A DNA stretch of 64,000 bases, taken from Gallionella sp. Lineage in GTDB: Bacteria > Pseudomonadota > Gammaproteobacteria > Burkholderiales > Gallionellaceae. Position 1 is the stretch's first letter. The number at the start of each line of letters is the position of its first letter. The notes beneath the pieces were generated by a model. It was given only the letters and a program-made list of their open reading frames with translations, was not told the origin of the DNA and made no database searches. The stretch covers positions 1 to 64,000 of the forward strand of contig JAQUAI010000008.1 in assembly GCA_028687335.1 (NCBI GenBank), read 5' to 3'. Positions 39,136 through 48,926 of the stretch are shown in pieces. The position numbers were made by a program, and so were the translations under genes.

Positions 39136-40046
39136 GACATATTCCGATCCGCCTTTACAGAGCCAGCTAAATGTTTTTCATTAAAAACATCTTCAACTTT
39201 TATCCTTTTCAAGGCATCTATATATGTAATAGAACTGGCGTTATATATCTCAATGCCTAAGTAATCCGCGTATCGCCTAATTTCCCAATATCCCTCGAAC
39301 ATCCTAGCAAAAGCAATAAGTATTTGGGGTATCGTAAAGGTCTCATTTTCGCTTCCGTCCAAGTAAAATGGCGTAAGTTTGGGTGCGCCCCCATAAAAAT
39401 GCCTATCTCTATGGCAAACACGATTTGTGTCATCAAGCGTCAGAGTCTCATGCCATGAGTGATCTGCCCCCAGAAGTACAATTTCTTTATAACCCCTTCG
39501 AACTGCCAAAAATAATGCAGCGACCAACACATTTTGCACTGGTGGCAAACCAATATTCAGGCGATAGAACAGCCTGTTTAACACATCAAAACCCATCACT
39601 GGAACGTTGTTGTAAAACTCCACTTTAATGAATGAGTTATCAAAAAAATACTTTTTGAGGTGCTTTCTTGCATCAAATGGAGCGAGGATAATGAGCGGCC
39701 ATTCTGTTTTTTTTATGATTTCTGAAAATAATCGCTCCCGATTCAATCTGAAGTTTTCGGAGGAACTGTCTGACCAATAGTCTGGATCTGCAAGAACATA
39801 ATATGTTGGCCGCAACTTCTCATAAAGGTGTGTTTCCGCAAAATTATTTACACACCAAACATCCCCCAATGACTGATTCCCATCCCACAATTCCAAATCA
39901 TTCCGAAGTGATGGGCCATTTCCAAGCACAAAACATTGCTCAGAATGTGTAGATTGCTTTGAAGTTATTTTCACATACCGTGATCGGCGAATAACTCTTC
40001 CCAATGACAACAGACTAAGGCCCAATTTTTTTATGTACCCTTTCAT
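39132..40046 (-). CDS. DUF115/GT42-like protein; candidate nonulosonic-acid glycosyltransferase
   Basis: [70 protein letters not shown]; located between wzx and an acetyltransferase, just downstream of the pse genes. Confidence 0.6.
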   Translation of the reverse strand: MKGYIKKLGLSLLSLGRVIRRSRYVKITSKQSTHSEQCFVLGNGPSLRNDLELWDGNQSLGDVWCVNNFAETHLYEKLRPTYYVLADPDYWSDSSSENFRLNRERLFSEIIKKTEWPLIILAPFDARKHLKKYFFDNSFIKVEFYNNVPVMGFDVLNRLFYRLNIGLPPVQNVLVAALFLAVRRGYKEIVLLGADHSWHETLTLDDTNRVCHRDRHFYGGAPKLTPFYLDGSENETFTIPQILIAFARMFEGYWEIRRYADYLGIEIYNASSITYIDALKRIKVEDVFNEKHLAGSVKADRNMS

Positions 40047-41308
40047 CGAGTATCTTTCCAAAAAGTCCACCAAGGCATTGGATATGCACGCAAAGCTATT
40101 CGCCACGTACCCAAAAACAACAGCGCTTGAGAAAGCATAAACCCCTGCCCGGCACCCACAATTCCATTTTTTTCAATCAAAAGGAATGTCAGCATCACAT
40201 TGATTACTCCTACAAAAAAAGTATTAATTGCCAATTTACCGGTATACCCAGCAAAAAATACATAGTTTGTGACCATAAAATACATACCGCCAAAGGCAAA
40301 TCCCAGCGCCACGTAAATAACGACTTCGGCCCCATCCTGAAATTGATTGCCAACCATAACGGACATAATTAGCGGTGCGCATATACCAATCAATAGCGCA
40401 ACAACCGTGACAGCCGCAAAATATAGATATGTATAGCGAACGATTCGGCAGTTTAATTGCTTATTTGTTTTTTTCAGTTGTTCATATAGCCATGGCGCGT
40501 AAGCTTGATTGAACGCCATTGTTGCAAGACTTACTATCATCCCTATTTGAAGTGCTACTGCGTAAATTCCAGCCGCATCAATTCCAATTAAGTTGGTTAG
40601 CAACACTCTATCTGTTAAAGATAGAAACATCCCTCCCAGAACATGCGGTATCAGAGGCATCCCAAATGCAAGAGCATTTTTTACATAATCAAAATTGATA
40701 TTTGTTGTCAGCCATCCTTCATTCCATAAACTTTTTAGAGCGAAAATCGATGTCATTGCTACCGCAACACTAATCGCCCCCAGCCTCCCCTCCCACGTCA
40801 ATCCAGCAACAACAACCATCATTAATGATAATCCTGCATTAATTGCGCCCTGTGCAATTTGCATAAATCCATATTTTTTGGGGTATCCGCTGACTTGCCA
40901 CAGAGAGAGTCGTATTGATATCAAAAATTGCATCGCTGTAATAAGCACACCGATCAAAAGCCAATCTCGGATCAAAGCTGTGTATCTTTCCAAATAGGAA
41001 CTAAAAATATACACACCACATAATGTCAACACGGTTGAGATAATTAGAATAAATATGCAACTGGAAACATACCTTTGCATATCGATTGTTTCCCGATCAA
41101 AATATCTGACCCCTATTGCACCCTGCACACTCAATCCAACAAACACACCAAGCACAGATTGCCAAAGGCCAAACATTGTGACCACTCCATAGTCTGCCGT
41201 ATCCAAATATCGGGTCAGAACCGGTAAGAGTAAAAATGGAATCGCGGACGCCACAAAACTTGTTAGCAAATAGATTGCGGATGAACCCAATAATGAGTGT
41301 TTTTTCAT
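40043..41308 (-). CDS. wzx: Oligosaccharide flippase Wzx (MOP superfamily)
   Basis: Multi-TM, ~420 aa; LLGSSAIYLLTSFVASAIPFLLLPVLTRYLDTADYGVVTMF, AFNQAYAPWLYEQL. Confidence 0.92.
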   Translation of the reverse strand: MKKHSLLGSSAIYLLTSFVASAIPFLLLPVLTRYLDTADYGVVTMFGLWQSVLGVFVGLSVQGAIGVRYFDRETIDMQRYVSSCIFILIISTVLTLCGVYIFSSYLERYTALIRDWLLIGVLITAMQFLISIRLSLWQVSGYPKKYGFMQIAQGAINAGLSLMMVVVAGLTWEGRLGAISVAVAMTSIFALKSLWNEGWLTTNINFDYVKNALAFGMPLIPHVLGGMFLSLTDRVLLTNLIGIDAAGIYAVALQIGMIVSLATMAFNQAYAPWLYEQLKKTNKQLNCRIVRYTYLYFAAVTVVALLIGICAPLIMSVMVGNQFQDGAEVVIYVALGFAFGGMYFMVTNYVFFAGYTGKLAINTFFVGVINVMLTFLLIEKNGIVGAGQGFMLSQALLFLGTWRIALRAYPMPWWTFWKDTR

Positions 41309-41326
41309 GCGGTCACCGAGAAATGC

Positions 41327-42382
41327 TCAAACGAACATCTCCCATTGGACTGCAGTCCCCCTCATCACATCTTTCTTCAGTGTTTTACCAAGCACCACAT
41401 CCAAATATTTGGTCTGCAACCCTAGGCCTGGACGTATCGCACGCACATTGTCCTTGGTAAGAACATCGCCAGCCTTTAAGTCTTTTACAACATAAAGAGA
41501 ACGGCGGAATTGGAGTGATTTCTGCTCTACCGCCGTTGTGCCATAGCTTACCTTTCCCAGTGCCTGCCATGCCCTAACAGATTCAGCGATTAATTGTCCC
41601 ATCTCGCTGGGTTCCATCGAAAAAGTGCTATCTACTCCACCGTCCTTACGATTGAGGGTGAAGTGTTTCTCAATCACCGTTGCACCCAAGGCAATACTCG
41701 CCACCGAGACGCCCACGCCCATCGTATGATCAGACAATCCAACTTCGCAATCGAACAGTTCACGCAGGTGTGGGATAGTTAGGATATTGGTATTTTCTGC
41801 AGTAGCCGGATAGGTACTTGTGCATTTCAGCAGGATTAAATCCTTGCAGCCCGCCTCGCGCGCGGCGCGCACAGTCTCGTCGAGCTCGGCGACAGTCGCC
41901 ATGCCGGTGGAGATGATCAACGGCTTGCCGGTGGCTGCAACGCGCCTGATTAGCGGCAAGTCGGTATTTTCAAACGAGGCAATCTTGTAGCACGGCACAT
42001 CCAGGCTTTCCAAAAAATCTACGGACGTATCGTCGAACGGCGTGCTGAAAGCAATGATGCCCAGCTCGCGCGCTCTTTTAAAGATCGGCTCGTGCCATTC
42101 CCACGGCGTATAGGCCTCGCCATAGAGCTTGTAGAGCGAGGTGCCCGCCCATAAGCTCTTCGGATCGCTGATGTGAAATTCTCTTTCATCCAGATCCAGC
42201 GTCATCGTGTCCGGCGTGTAAGTCTGTATCTTCAGCGCATGTGCACCGGTCTTGGCCGCCGCTTCCACGATCTCCAGTGCCCGCTCAAGCGACTGGTTGT
42301 GATTGCCTGACATCTCGGCAATCACAAATGGTGGGTGGTCACGCCCAATCAACCGGTCTGCAATTTTTATTACGCTACTCAT
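41327..42382 (-). CDS. pseI: Pseudaminic acid synthase
   Basis: HPPFVIAEMSGNHNQSLERALEIVEAAAKTGAHALKIQTYTPDTMT, GLSDHTMGVGVSVASIALGATVIEKHFTLNRKDGGVDSTFSMEPSEM; SAF domain at C-terminus. Confidence 0.95.
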   Translation of the reverse strand: MSSVIKIADRLIGRDHPPFVIAEMSGNHNQSLERALEIVEAAAKTGAHALKIQTYTPDTMTLDLDEREFHISDPKSLWAGTSLYKLYGEAYTPWEWHEPIFKRARELGIIAFSTPFDDTSVDFLESLDVPCYKIASFENTDLPLIRRVAATGKPLIISTGMATVAELDETVRAAREAGCKDLILLKCTSTYPATAENTNILTIPHLRELFDCEVGLSDHTMGVGVSVASIALGATVIEKHFTLNRKDGGVDSTFSMEPSEMGQLIAESVRAWQALGKVSYGTTAVEQKSLQFRRSLYVVKDLKAGDVLTKDNVRAIRPGLGLQTKYLDVVLGKTLKKDVMRGTAVQWEMFV

Positions 42383-42385
42383 TTC

Positions 42386-43891
42386 TCACAGCTCCTTCAA
42401 ATAATGCATCGATTCGAGTCGGTAATCTGCACCTATGAACAAACGTTGCGAAGCTGTATTCGCACCCAGCACTTCAGCTCGAATCGATTTAATGTCCGCA
42501 CGATGTGTCTTGAGCCATTCTTCCGCTCTTAGCAACAAGTTGCGGCCTTGTCCTTTGAAGCCGCCTTCCGGTACCAGATAGATCGACACCAGCGCAGTTT
42601 CGCCCTCTTGGTCAAAGCGCACCACTCCAACGGGTTCGTTATCGATCTCTCCGATCAACAGCATTCGGTTTTTGTCTGCCTGCACTTTGGCAAACCAGAC
42701 TTGATGATCGGCCCACGCAATCGGCGTAGAGTTCTTCGACACCGCCCTGATCGTTTGATGATTGCGCCATTCAAACAACTTTGGCGAGTCGCTCTCATTG
42801 GCTATTCTGATCTCAATATCGTTTGCACCCAAAGCGGTTGCAACACGGTTGACCCCAAGTCCGTCCACTTCCTGCATGGCCGTTCTTGAGATCAACTTTC
42901 GCAGCGGTTCATTTTCCAATATCGAACCGATGTGACGCCGGAGCGCACTGGTCAGGTCGCCGCCGCCAGATAGCGAATAGATCAAACCCTGTTCCGCCGC
43001 ATCCGCGATCTGCTGGCGCTGATTGTCCGCCACGCAGACACTCAATGCCGGCAAGCCCAGACAGCAGCGCTCCCACATTGCAGAACCGCCAGCCCCGATC
43101 GCCAGATCAGCGCGCACCATCAGTTCAGCCATACGTTTAGTTTGTACATGGCAATGATATCCATGCAACTTGCATAGCGCCTCGATCTGTTCCCGGCAAG
43201 GATGCTGCATACCGATGACAACATCCACCTGCCATGCCCCGGCTTCTTGCACGGCCAATGCTTCGATGGCGCGCCCCGTGTAGTTGTCGGCATCCATTCC
43301 GCCAAAGAACACCAGGATCCGTTTTACCGGCCCGCTACGCTGCCTTGCCTGTTTGCGCGATTCGCGGAACTCGTCGCGCAGCAGCGCATAGCGGGGGCCC
43401 AGCAGTTGGCGACACTGCGCTGGCACTTTTCCGGCATAGCGCGCCTGCATGTCTGCATAAAGATTCTGATCCAGCAGCACATCGCAATCATGATGCCGGT
43501 CGGCGATGTCATCTATGGCCATGATGCGCTCGGCAAACGGGCGCAAAGCGCTTTCCCAGCGCACATCCAGCGCATAATGGTCGACAACCAGCCAATCCCA
43601 TTTGCGGCCTGACAGCGCTTGTTTAGTCGCCTGCGCATCCTGTTCCTGGCTTGCGTTCAGCCAATGCGAATGGGCCAAGTCGCCTGCCGGATAAGGGGTG
43701 GCATCGCTTTCCAGTGACGCAAGTTCCATCCCTTTTGTTTTGAGCATGTCGCGCAAATATTTCGGCAGGTCGCGACTGACAAAACGTATTCTTACGCCGT
43801 GGTGCTGCAATGCTTCCGCCAACGTCATACAACGCATGAAGTGCCCCGTGCCGATCCGGCTTGTCGCATCGGTGCGGAAGGCCACGTTCAT
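42386..43891 (-). CDS. pseG: UDP-2,4-diacetamido-2,4,6-trideoxy-altrose hydrolase (PseG) fused to C-terminal GNAT acetyltransferase (PseH-like)
   Basis: MNVAFRTDATSRIGTGHFMRCMTLAEAL, GPRYALLRDEFRE, IGAGGSAMWERCCLGLPAL; C-terminal ~145 aa IEIRIANESDSPKLFEWRNHQTIRAVSKNS...; track N-extension (44203-43892) is out-of-frame read of the adjacent gene. Confidence 0.92.
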   Translation of the reverse strand: MNVAFRTDATSRIGTGHFMRCMTLAEALQHHGVRIRFVSRDLPKYLRDMLKTKGMELASLESDATPYPAGDLAHSHWLNASQEQDAQATKQALSGRKWDWLVVDHYALDVRWESALRPFAERIMAIDDIADRHHDCDVLLDQNLYADMQARYAGKVPAQCRQLLGPRYALLRDEFRESRKQARQRSGPVKRILVFFGGMDADNYTGRAIEALAVQEAGAWQVDVVIGMQHPCREQIEALCKLHGYHCHVQTKRMAELMVRADLAIGAGGSAMWERCCLGLPALSVCVADNQRQQIADAAEQGLIYSLSGGGDLTSALRRHIGSILENEPLRKLISRTAMQEVDGLGVNRVATALGANDIEIRIANESDSPKLFEWRNHQTIRAVSKNSTPIAWADHQVWFAKVQADKNRMLLIGEIDNEPVGVVRFDQEGETALVSIYLVPEGGFKGQGRNLLLRAEEWLKTHRADIKSIRAEVLGANTASQRLFIGADYRLESMHYLKEL

Positions 43892-44670
43892 TTTGCAGCG
43901 CTGCTCACAAAATTCCGGCGCACGGGTATGCCGGCCTCTTGCATGGCATTTTTTGCTCCGGCGGGCGTTTGCTCGGTGAAGTGGAAGATGCTGGCAGCGG
44001 CGACCGCCGATGCTCCCGCGTTCTTTACCACGTCGATCATGTGCGCATAATTCCCGGCACCGCCCGAGGCGATAACCGGAATATCCACCGCCTTTGTGAC
44101 TTGCTCGACCAGTTCCAGATCGTAGCCCAGCATCGTGCCGTCCCGGTCTATCGAAGTCAGCAGTATCTCTCCCGCCCCGCGCCCCGCCATTTCCTTGGCC
44201 CACTCAACCGGCGTCTTGGCCGTGTCGACCGTAGCGGCGAGGCTGTAGCAACCATAGCTTCCGTCCGCATGTCTCTTCGCATCTATGCTGACGACCACGC
44301 ACTGCGCACCGAAACGCTTTGCCGCCGCCTCAACCAGATCAGGATTGGCATAAGCAGCGGTGTTGATGGCCACCTTGTCTGCGCCGGCATGCAGCAGGGA
44401 AACGATCTGCTGTAGATTCGTTATGCCGCCGCCGACGGTGAACGGAACCGAACATTCTTCGGAAAAATCACTGACCGAATCGTGGTCCGGCTGGTTATCT
44501 TCGATAGACGCTGTAATGTCGACCAGAAACAGCTCATCCACATCGCGCGAGTTATATACCTTGATAGCAGGAAGAACCGGCCCCACGCGGCGCCAACTAT
44601 CAAAGCCGACTCCTTTAACCAAACCAAAATCCTTCCAAAGTAAAGTTGGTATAACGCGAATTTTTAGCAT
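43888..44670 (-). CDS. hisF: HisF-like cyclase-subunit paralog (surface-sugar amidation type)
   Basis: MLKIRVIPTLLWKDFGLVKGVGFDSWRRVG, PFTVGGGITNLQQIVSLLHAGADKVAINT, PVIASGGAGNYAHM; in operon with HisH-like and PseA/WbpG-like genes, not other his genes. Confidence 0.92.
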   Translation of the reverse strand: MLKIRVIPTLLWKDFGLVKGVGFDSWRRVGPVLPAIKVYNSRDVDELFLVDITASIEDNQPDHDSVSDFSEECSVPFTVGGGITNLQQIVSLLHAGADKVAINTAAYANPDLVEAAAKRFGAQCVVVSIDAKRHADGSYGCYSLAATVDTAKTPVEWAKEMAGRGAGEILLTSIDRDGTMLGYDLELVEQVTKAVDIPVIASGGAGNYAHMIDVVKNAGASAVAAASIFHFTEQTPAGAKNAMQEAGIPVRRNFVSSAAK

Positions 44671-45287
44671 GGCACGTAATTCATAAAATTCCTAAGCAGT
44701 TGTCTTCCTGCCTTTGAGCTTTTCTCGGGATGACACTGACATCCGAAAACGTTGCCACTACGCACGACTGCCGTCACATCGCAGTCGTATGAAGTGGTAG
44801 CGATCAAGTGCTCCTGGCTTTCCGGAACAAACGCAAAGCTGTGCACAAAATAGAAATCCGAAAGATCCGGTATACCGTCAAACAACACATCGGCCTTGCG
44901 ATAACTCACGTCGTTCCAGCCGACGTGGGGGATGCGCAACTTGCAACCTATCGCATCCAGCCGCCGGACTTTGCCGGGAATGAAACCCAGCCCGTTGGTT
45001 TCGCCGCCTTCATGCCCGCTTGTTGCAAGCATTTGCATACCGAGACAGATACCGAGCAAGGGTTTGCCCTGCTGGATTACCACTTCGTGCAGCGCAGATG
45101 CCCAACCCGAGCCAGTCAGGCATTCCATTCCTTCGGTAAATGCTCCAACGCCGGGCAGGACGATCCGATTAGCATCGTATAGCGCCGCTGGATGGTTAGC
45201 GACGGTGACTTCGGCACCGATATCCTCGAATGCTCTGCGAACCGAGGCCAAGTTACCCATGCCATAGTTGACGACGGCTATCTTCAT
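44664..45287 (-). CDS. hisH: HisH-like glutamine amidotransferase paralog
   Basis: MKIAVVNYGMGNLASVRRAFEDIGAEVTVA, LPGVGAF, PLLGICLGMQML, FGCQCHPEKSS. Confidence 0.93.
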   Translation of the reverse strand: MKIAVVNYGMGNLASVRRAFEDIGAEVTVANHPAALYDANRIVLPGVGAFTEGMECLTGSGWASALHEVVIQQGKPLLGICLGMQMLATSGHEGGETNGLGFIPGKVRRLDAIGCKLRIPHVGWNDVSYRKADVLFDGIPDLSDFYFVHSFAFVPESQEHLIATTSYDCDVTAVVRSGNVFGCQCHPEKSSKAGRQLLRNFMNYVPC

Positions 45288-46432
45288 ACGTTGTCGTAGT
45301 TCAGCTTTTCCAGATTGCCGTGCTTGTCTTTGATCAGGTTGCCCGACGAATCACGCTTGAATATCTTCTTGTTGGTGAAGCGGTCACACACCTTGATGAA
45401 CTCATCCACTGACATATCAAGTGGAGCAAGGATGTCTTCCAACGGCTTGCCCAAATATGACCAAGGGAATTTTCCATCACGCGCTTTCACAACCTCCAAA
45501 GCGTCCTGCCGCGTGATTCGGTCTCGACGCACATGCAAGCAAGCAATGTCTGTTGTACGAGAAAAGCCGAATTTTAGGAACTTGAAATAATCGTGAATTC
45601 CAGTTTGGCAATTATCCAAATTCTCATAGTTAACCATCGACCCTTCAACAGGCTGGTCGTAAGTTACGAACCCGTTTGCTTGTGCAATTAGCGCATTCGA
45701 TAGACCATCCCAAGGCAGGTAGTGCCCGAGGAAAAGTCCCGTAACACCCACGCGCTGCAACTCTTCATCGCTTGGGTACTGATAAGGCAACAGATGCCTT
45801 GGCTCGATGCCATAGGTCTCGGAAAGATCGGAAACTCGCATACCAAGCAAGCCGCCAAATTCCTCCAACCAGCGACGGGTCAGAACGTTGTTGTCTGCCG
45901 CCGCCGCAGGTCCGCCATACTCATTTTGAGAGTTCTCACCCCACACAAGAAGCGGCACAGTGAACTGAACTGCAGCCCGGACAGGGATAGTGAATATTCC
46001 AACATGCTCAGGCCATGAGATGTCGCCTACTTCTGTCAATCCGATACGGTTCAGCTTCGCGCGAACAAGCGGATTGGGCGAAAATTCAACATGGTCAACA
46101 CCAAGCCGCTTCAGATTCTCAATATTCGTCCGCCCAATATCCGATAAATCACAAGTGTGCGAAGTCACGCATAAGGGATTCAGTCCAAGCTGCAACATAC
46201 GTATGACTTGGTACGTACTATCCTTGCCGCCACTTACCGGCACGATGCAATCCCAGTTGCTGCCATTTCTACGATGTTTAGCTAAGACATCAAGAAGTTC
46301 AGTTTTGCGCTGACCCCAGTCGATGTCTTTGCGCTTCTCAATTGATCGACATGCATTACAGACACCTTCATTGTCTATATGAAGGTCCGGCTTGGTGTGC
46401 GGCATCACACAACGTACGCAGTATTTCAGCAT
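45284..46432 (-). CDS. pseA: N-acetyl sugar amidotransferase (PseA/WbpG family)
   Basis: YCVRCVMPHTKPDLHIDNEGVCNACRSIEKR, WDCIVPVSGGKDSTYQVIRMLQLGLNPLCVT. Confidence 0.93.
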   Translation of the reverse strand: MLKYCVRCVMPHTKPDLHIDNEGVCNACRSIEKRKDIDWGQRKTELLDVLAKHRRNGSNWDCIVPVSGGKDSTYQVIRMLQLGLNPLCVTSHTCDLSDIGRTNIENLKRLGVDHVEFSPNPLVRAKLNRIGLTEVGDISWPEHVGIFTIPVRAAVQFTVPLLVWGENSQNEYGGPAAAADNNVLTRRWLEEFGGLLGMRVSDLSETYGIEPRHLLPYQYPSDEELQRVGVTGLFLGHYLPWDGLSNALIAQANGFVTYDQPVEGSMVNYENLDNCQTGIHDYFKFLKFGFSRTTDIACLHVRRDRITRQDALEVVKARDGKFPWSYLGKPLEDILAPLDMSVDEFIKVCDRFTNKKIFKRDSSGNLIKDKHGNLEKLNYDNV

Positions 46433-46433
46433 G

Positions 46434-47069
46434 TTACGACCTCTTTTCCATCAAAAACCAAGTGATATCGTCTTGCGGAAACGCCGGATCGCGGCGATAT
46501 GAGAAGCCATAGTCAATCAAACGCAAATCGGGATACTTTTCCAGCATCTCACCAGCAAAGTCACGCTTAAAAAGTCGATCTGTATGGCCTCGGTAGAGAA
46601 TAGCAACCGGCGAAGGGTCGTAATACTCGCACACAAGAATGAATCTCTTGGAAGCTTGGTATAACTTCTCGTATACAGTATTCAGCATCTCAGGATTGAT
46701 ATGAATCAAAACGCCCTTAATCAAGGAAAGCTCCACCTTGTCGGTTACCGGATAATCAAATATCGAACCGAGATACACATTCTTTTCACCAATAAGGCCA
46801 CCGAGCAATTTGGCTGCATCAGGATTAATTTCAGCAGCCCTTAATTCAACACCGGGGTACAGCAGCTGGAGCGCTTTTAAGTTCATGCCGATATTGGCAC
46901 CAAGCTCAAGACAAGAGGCAACTCTTCCTGCTTGGTTCAATGCTTTTGTGAAAAAGTTCAGGTTGGAAGCTAATAGTTGGTTGCTATCGTTTCGACCAAT
47001 ATATTCACTGCCGAATGCACCCGCCCAAAATGCTTCTTGAGGAGTCGCATAGTTATTGTCGGTTGCCAT
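46434..47069 (-). CDS. Pseudaminic acid biosynthesis-associated methylase
   Basis: ATPQEAFWAGAFGSEYIGRNDSNQLLASNLNFF, CLELGANIGMNLKALQLLYPG; position inside pse operon. Confidence 0.88.
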   Translation of the reverse strand: MATDNNYATPQEAFWAGAFGSEYIGRNDSNQLLASNLNFFTKALNQAGRVASCLELGANIGMNLKALQLLYPGVELRAAEINPDAAKLLGGLIGEKNVYLGSIFDYPVTDKVELSLIKGVLIHINPEMLNTVYEKLYQASKRFILVCEYYDPSPVAILYRGHTDRLFKRDFAGEMLEKYPDLRLIDYGFSYRRDPAFPQDDITWFLMEKRS

Positions 47070-47760
47070 TTTTTACATCTCCCAGTTGGTTAAATAGTAA
47101 TTCCGCTCTAATCCAGTCATCCCAATTGTCTATGTCCTGCACCCGCCATCTTGGAAGCTTTACTGGCGAAGAATGTCGCTCAAATATTTTCTTGCCTTCC
47201 GTCCAAGCCCTAGGGCGCCCCCAGTAAAACTGCCCTGCATCATGGAATGCAACCGGCAAGTCTTGTGAGCGCGTTGCAAAATGTTCTGGGAAGAACATTT
47301 CGATGCCGCCGTCTGCAGTTTGTTGGAATGCACGGAAGATCGGTGCGGCGAATTCCGTGACTGAAAATACATAGTCCCAACTGCCCGATTCCAGAACATT
47401 CAAGCCTTTTTTCAGATCTTCCACCTGTATAAATGGCGCCGTGGCGTAGATACAGCAAACCGCATCCGGCTTAAGGCCTTCATTCAGCGCCCATTGCGTC
47501 GCATGCGCAATCACTTCGGTCGTTCCTGCGAAATCGTTTGCAAGCTCCGGCGGTCGCACGAAAGGTGTCTCTGCGCCCCACATCCTTGCCACTTCGGCGA
47601 TTTCCACATCATCCGTCGATACAATAATTCGATCAAACAAGCCGCTCTCTCTAGCTGCCGTAATCGACCATGCAATCATAGGCCTGCCGCAAAATGGCTT
47701 GATGTTCTTACGCGGGATGCGCTTACTACCACCTCGCGCGGGAATGACTGCAATTTTCAT
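47053..47760 (-). CDS. pseF: Pseudaminic acid cytidylyltransferase
   Basis: MKIAVIPARGGSKRIPRKNIKPFCGRPMIAWSITAARESGLFDRIIVSTDDVEIAEVA. Confidence 0.95.
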   Translation of the reverse strand: MKIAVIPARGGSKRIPRKNIKPFCGRPMIAWSITAARESGLFDRIIVSTDDVEIAEVARMWGAETPFVRPPELANDFAGTTEVIAHATQWALNEGLKPDAVCCIYATAPFIQVEDLKKGLNVLESGSWDYVFSVTEFAAPIFRAFQQTADGGIEMFFPEHFATRSQDLPVAFHDAGQFYWGRPRAWTEGKKIFERHSSPVKLPRWRVQDIDNWDDWIRAELLFNQLGDVKNGNRQ

Positions 47761-48926
47761 TTCGATGTAGCCACTCGCAGTATTTTAATCACTCGATCTT
47801 GCTCTGCTACTGTGAGGTTTGGATACATCGGTAAGCTGATCGCTTCGGCGTAATACTGCTCGCCTTCTGGGCAGTGTCCCACCTCGAATCCCAAGCCTTC
47901 ATAGTACGGCTGAAGATGCACAGGAATGTAATGCAGATTCACGCCAATACCCGCCTCACGCAGAGCTTCAAATACTTGACGATGCGTCTTGCCAATCTGC
48001 TCAAGCTTCAATCGAACAACATAGAGATGCAAACCCGAATAGCCATCTGGATGTTGCCAAGGCGCGCTGACATTCAGTCCATCCAACAACTGGTCGTAAC
48101 GTTTTGCAATCACGTGTCGTTTGCTCACGAACTCATCCAGACGTTGCATCTGACTCAAGCCTAAGGCAGCTTGCAAGTCCGTCATGCGGTAGTTGTAGCC
48201 CAAGTCAATCTGCTGGTAGTACCAAGGACCATCTGGTACATGCGTCATTTCGTTCACATCACGCGTGATGCCGTGACTGCGCAATAATTGCATGCTCTTG
48301 GCCAATTGAGCATTCTTGGTCATCGCCATGCCGCCTTCGGCAGTGGTGATGATCTTGACCGGATGGAAGCTAAAGATGGTGATGTCGCTGTAGTGGCAGT
48401 TACCAATCGGCTCGTTACGATACTTGCCACCAATGGCATGTGATGCATCTTCGATGATCTTGAAGCCATATTGTTGGCCTAGCGCATGGATGGCGACCAT
48501 GTCGCAAGGCTGACCACACAAATGCACGGGAATAACGACTTTAGGCAATTTCCCATGCCGTTTTGCATAAGCTAATTTATCGCTCAATCGCTCAACACTC
48601 ATGTTGTATGTTTTTGGATCGATATCAACGAAGTCGATATCGGCACCGCAATACAAAGCGCAGTTTGCACTGGCCACAAAGGTGATCGGCGTAGTCCAAA
48701 CCATATCGCCTTCGCCCACCCCCAATGCCAAACATGCCACATGTAATGCGCTGGTCGCGCTGTTCATGGCAACCGCATGGGGCACACCGCAATAATCTGC
48801 GATGCTCTTTTCAAAAGCAGGGACAGCAGGGCCTTGCGTCAAATAATCTGAACGCAGCACATCCACAACCGCTTGAATGTCTGCCTCAGATATGTCCTGC
48901 CTTCCGTAAGGAATCATTGCACTCAT
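47757..48926 (-). CDS. pseC: UDP-4-amino-4,6-dideoxy-N-acetyl-beta-L-altrosamine transaminase
   Basis: MIPYGRQDISEADIQAVVDVLRSDYLTQGPAVPAFEKSIADYCGVPHAVAMNSATSALHVACLALGVGEGD. Confidence 0.96.
   Translation of the reverse strand: MSAMIPYGRQDISEADIQAVVDVLRSDYLTQGPAVPAFEKSIADYCGVPHAVAMNSATSALHVACLALGVGEGDMVWTTPITFVASANCALYCGADIDFVDIDPKTYNMSVERLSDKLAYAKRHGKLPKVVIPVHLCGQPCDMVAIHALGQQYGFKIIEDASHAIGGKYRNEPIGNCHYSDITIFSFHPVKIITTAEGGMAMTKNAQLAKSMQLLRSHGITRDVNEMTHVPDGPWYYQQIDLGYNYRMTDLQAALGLSQMQRLDEFVSKRHVIAKRYDQLLDGLNVSAPWQHPDGYSGLHLYVVRLKLEQIGKTHRQVFEALREAGIGVNLHYIPVHLQPYYEGLGFEVGHCPEGEQYYAEAISLPMYPNLTVAEQDRVIKILRVATSK

Noticed and set aside
41527-41534. ops-like GGCGGTAG on the minus strand (JUMPstart core)
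   Set aside because: Lies inside the pseI coding sequence and continues AGCA instead of the consensus CGTG; not at a transcript 5' end
43892-44203. 104-residue N-terminal extension of PseG in the ORF track
   Set aside because: Gly/Arg-rich out-of-frame reading of the hisF-like gene; the PseG family starts at MNVAFRTDA (43891)
43861-44415. 184-aa plus-strand ORF
   Set aside because: Antisense to the hisF-like gene; no family signature
43888-45287. Histidine biosynthesis genes hisF/hisH
   Set aside because: Sequence family is right, but context with PseA/WbpG-like and pse genes points to sugar amidation paralogs rather than histidine synthesis
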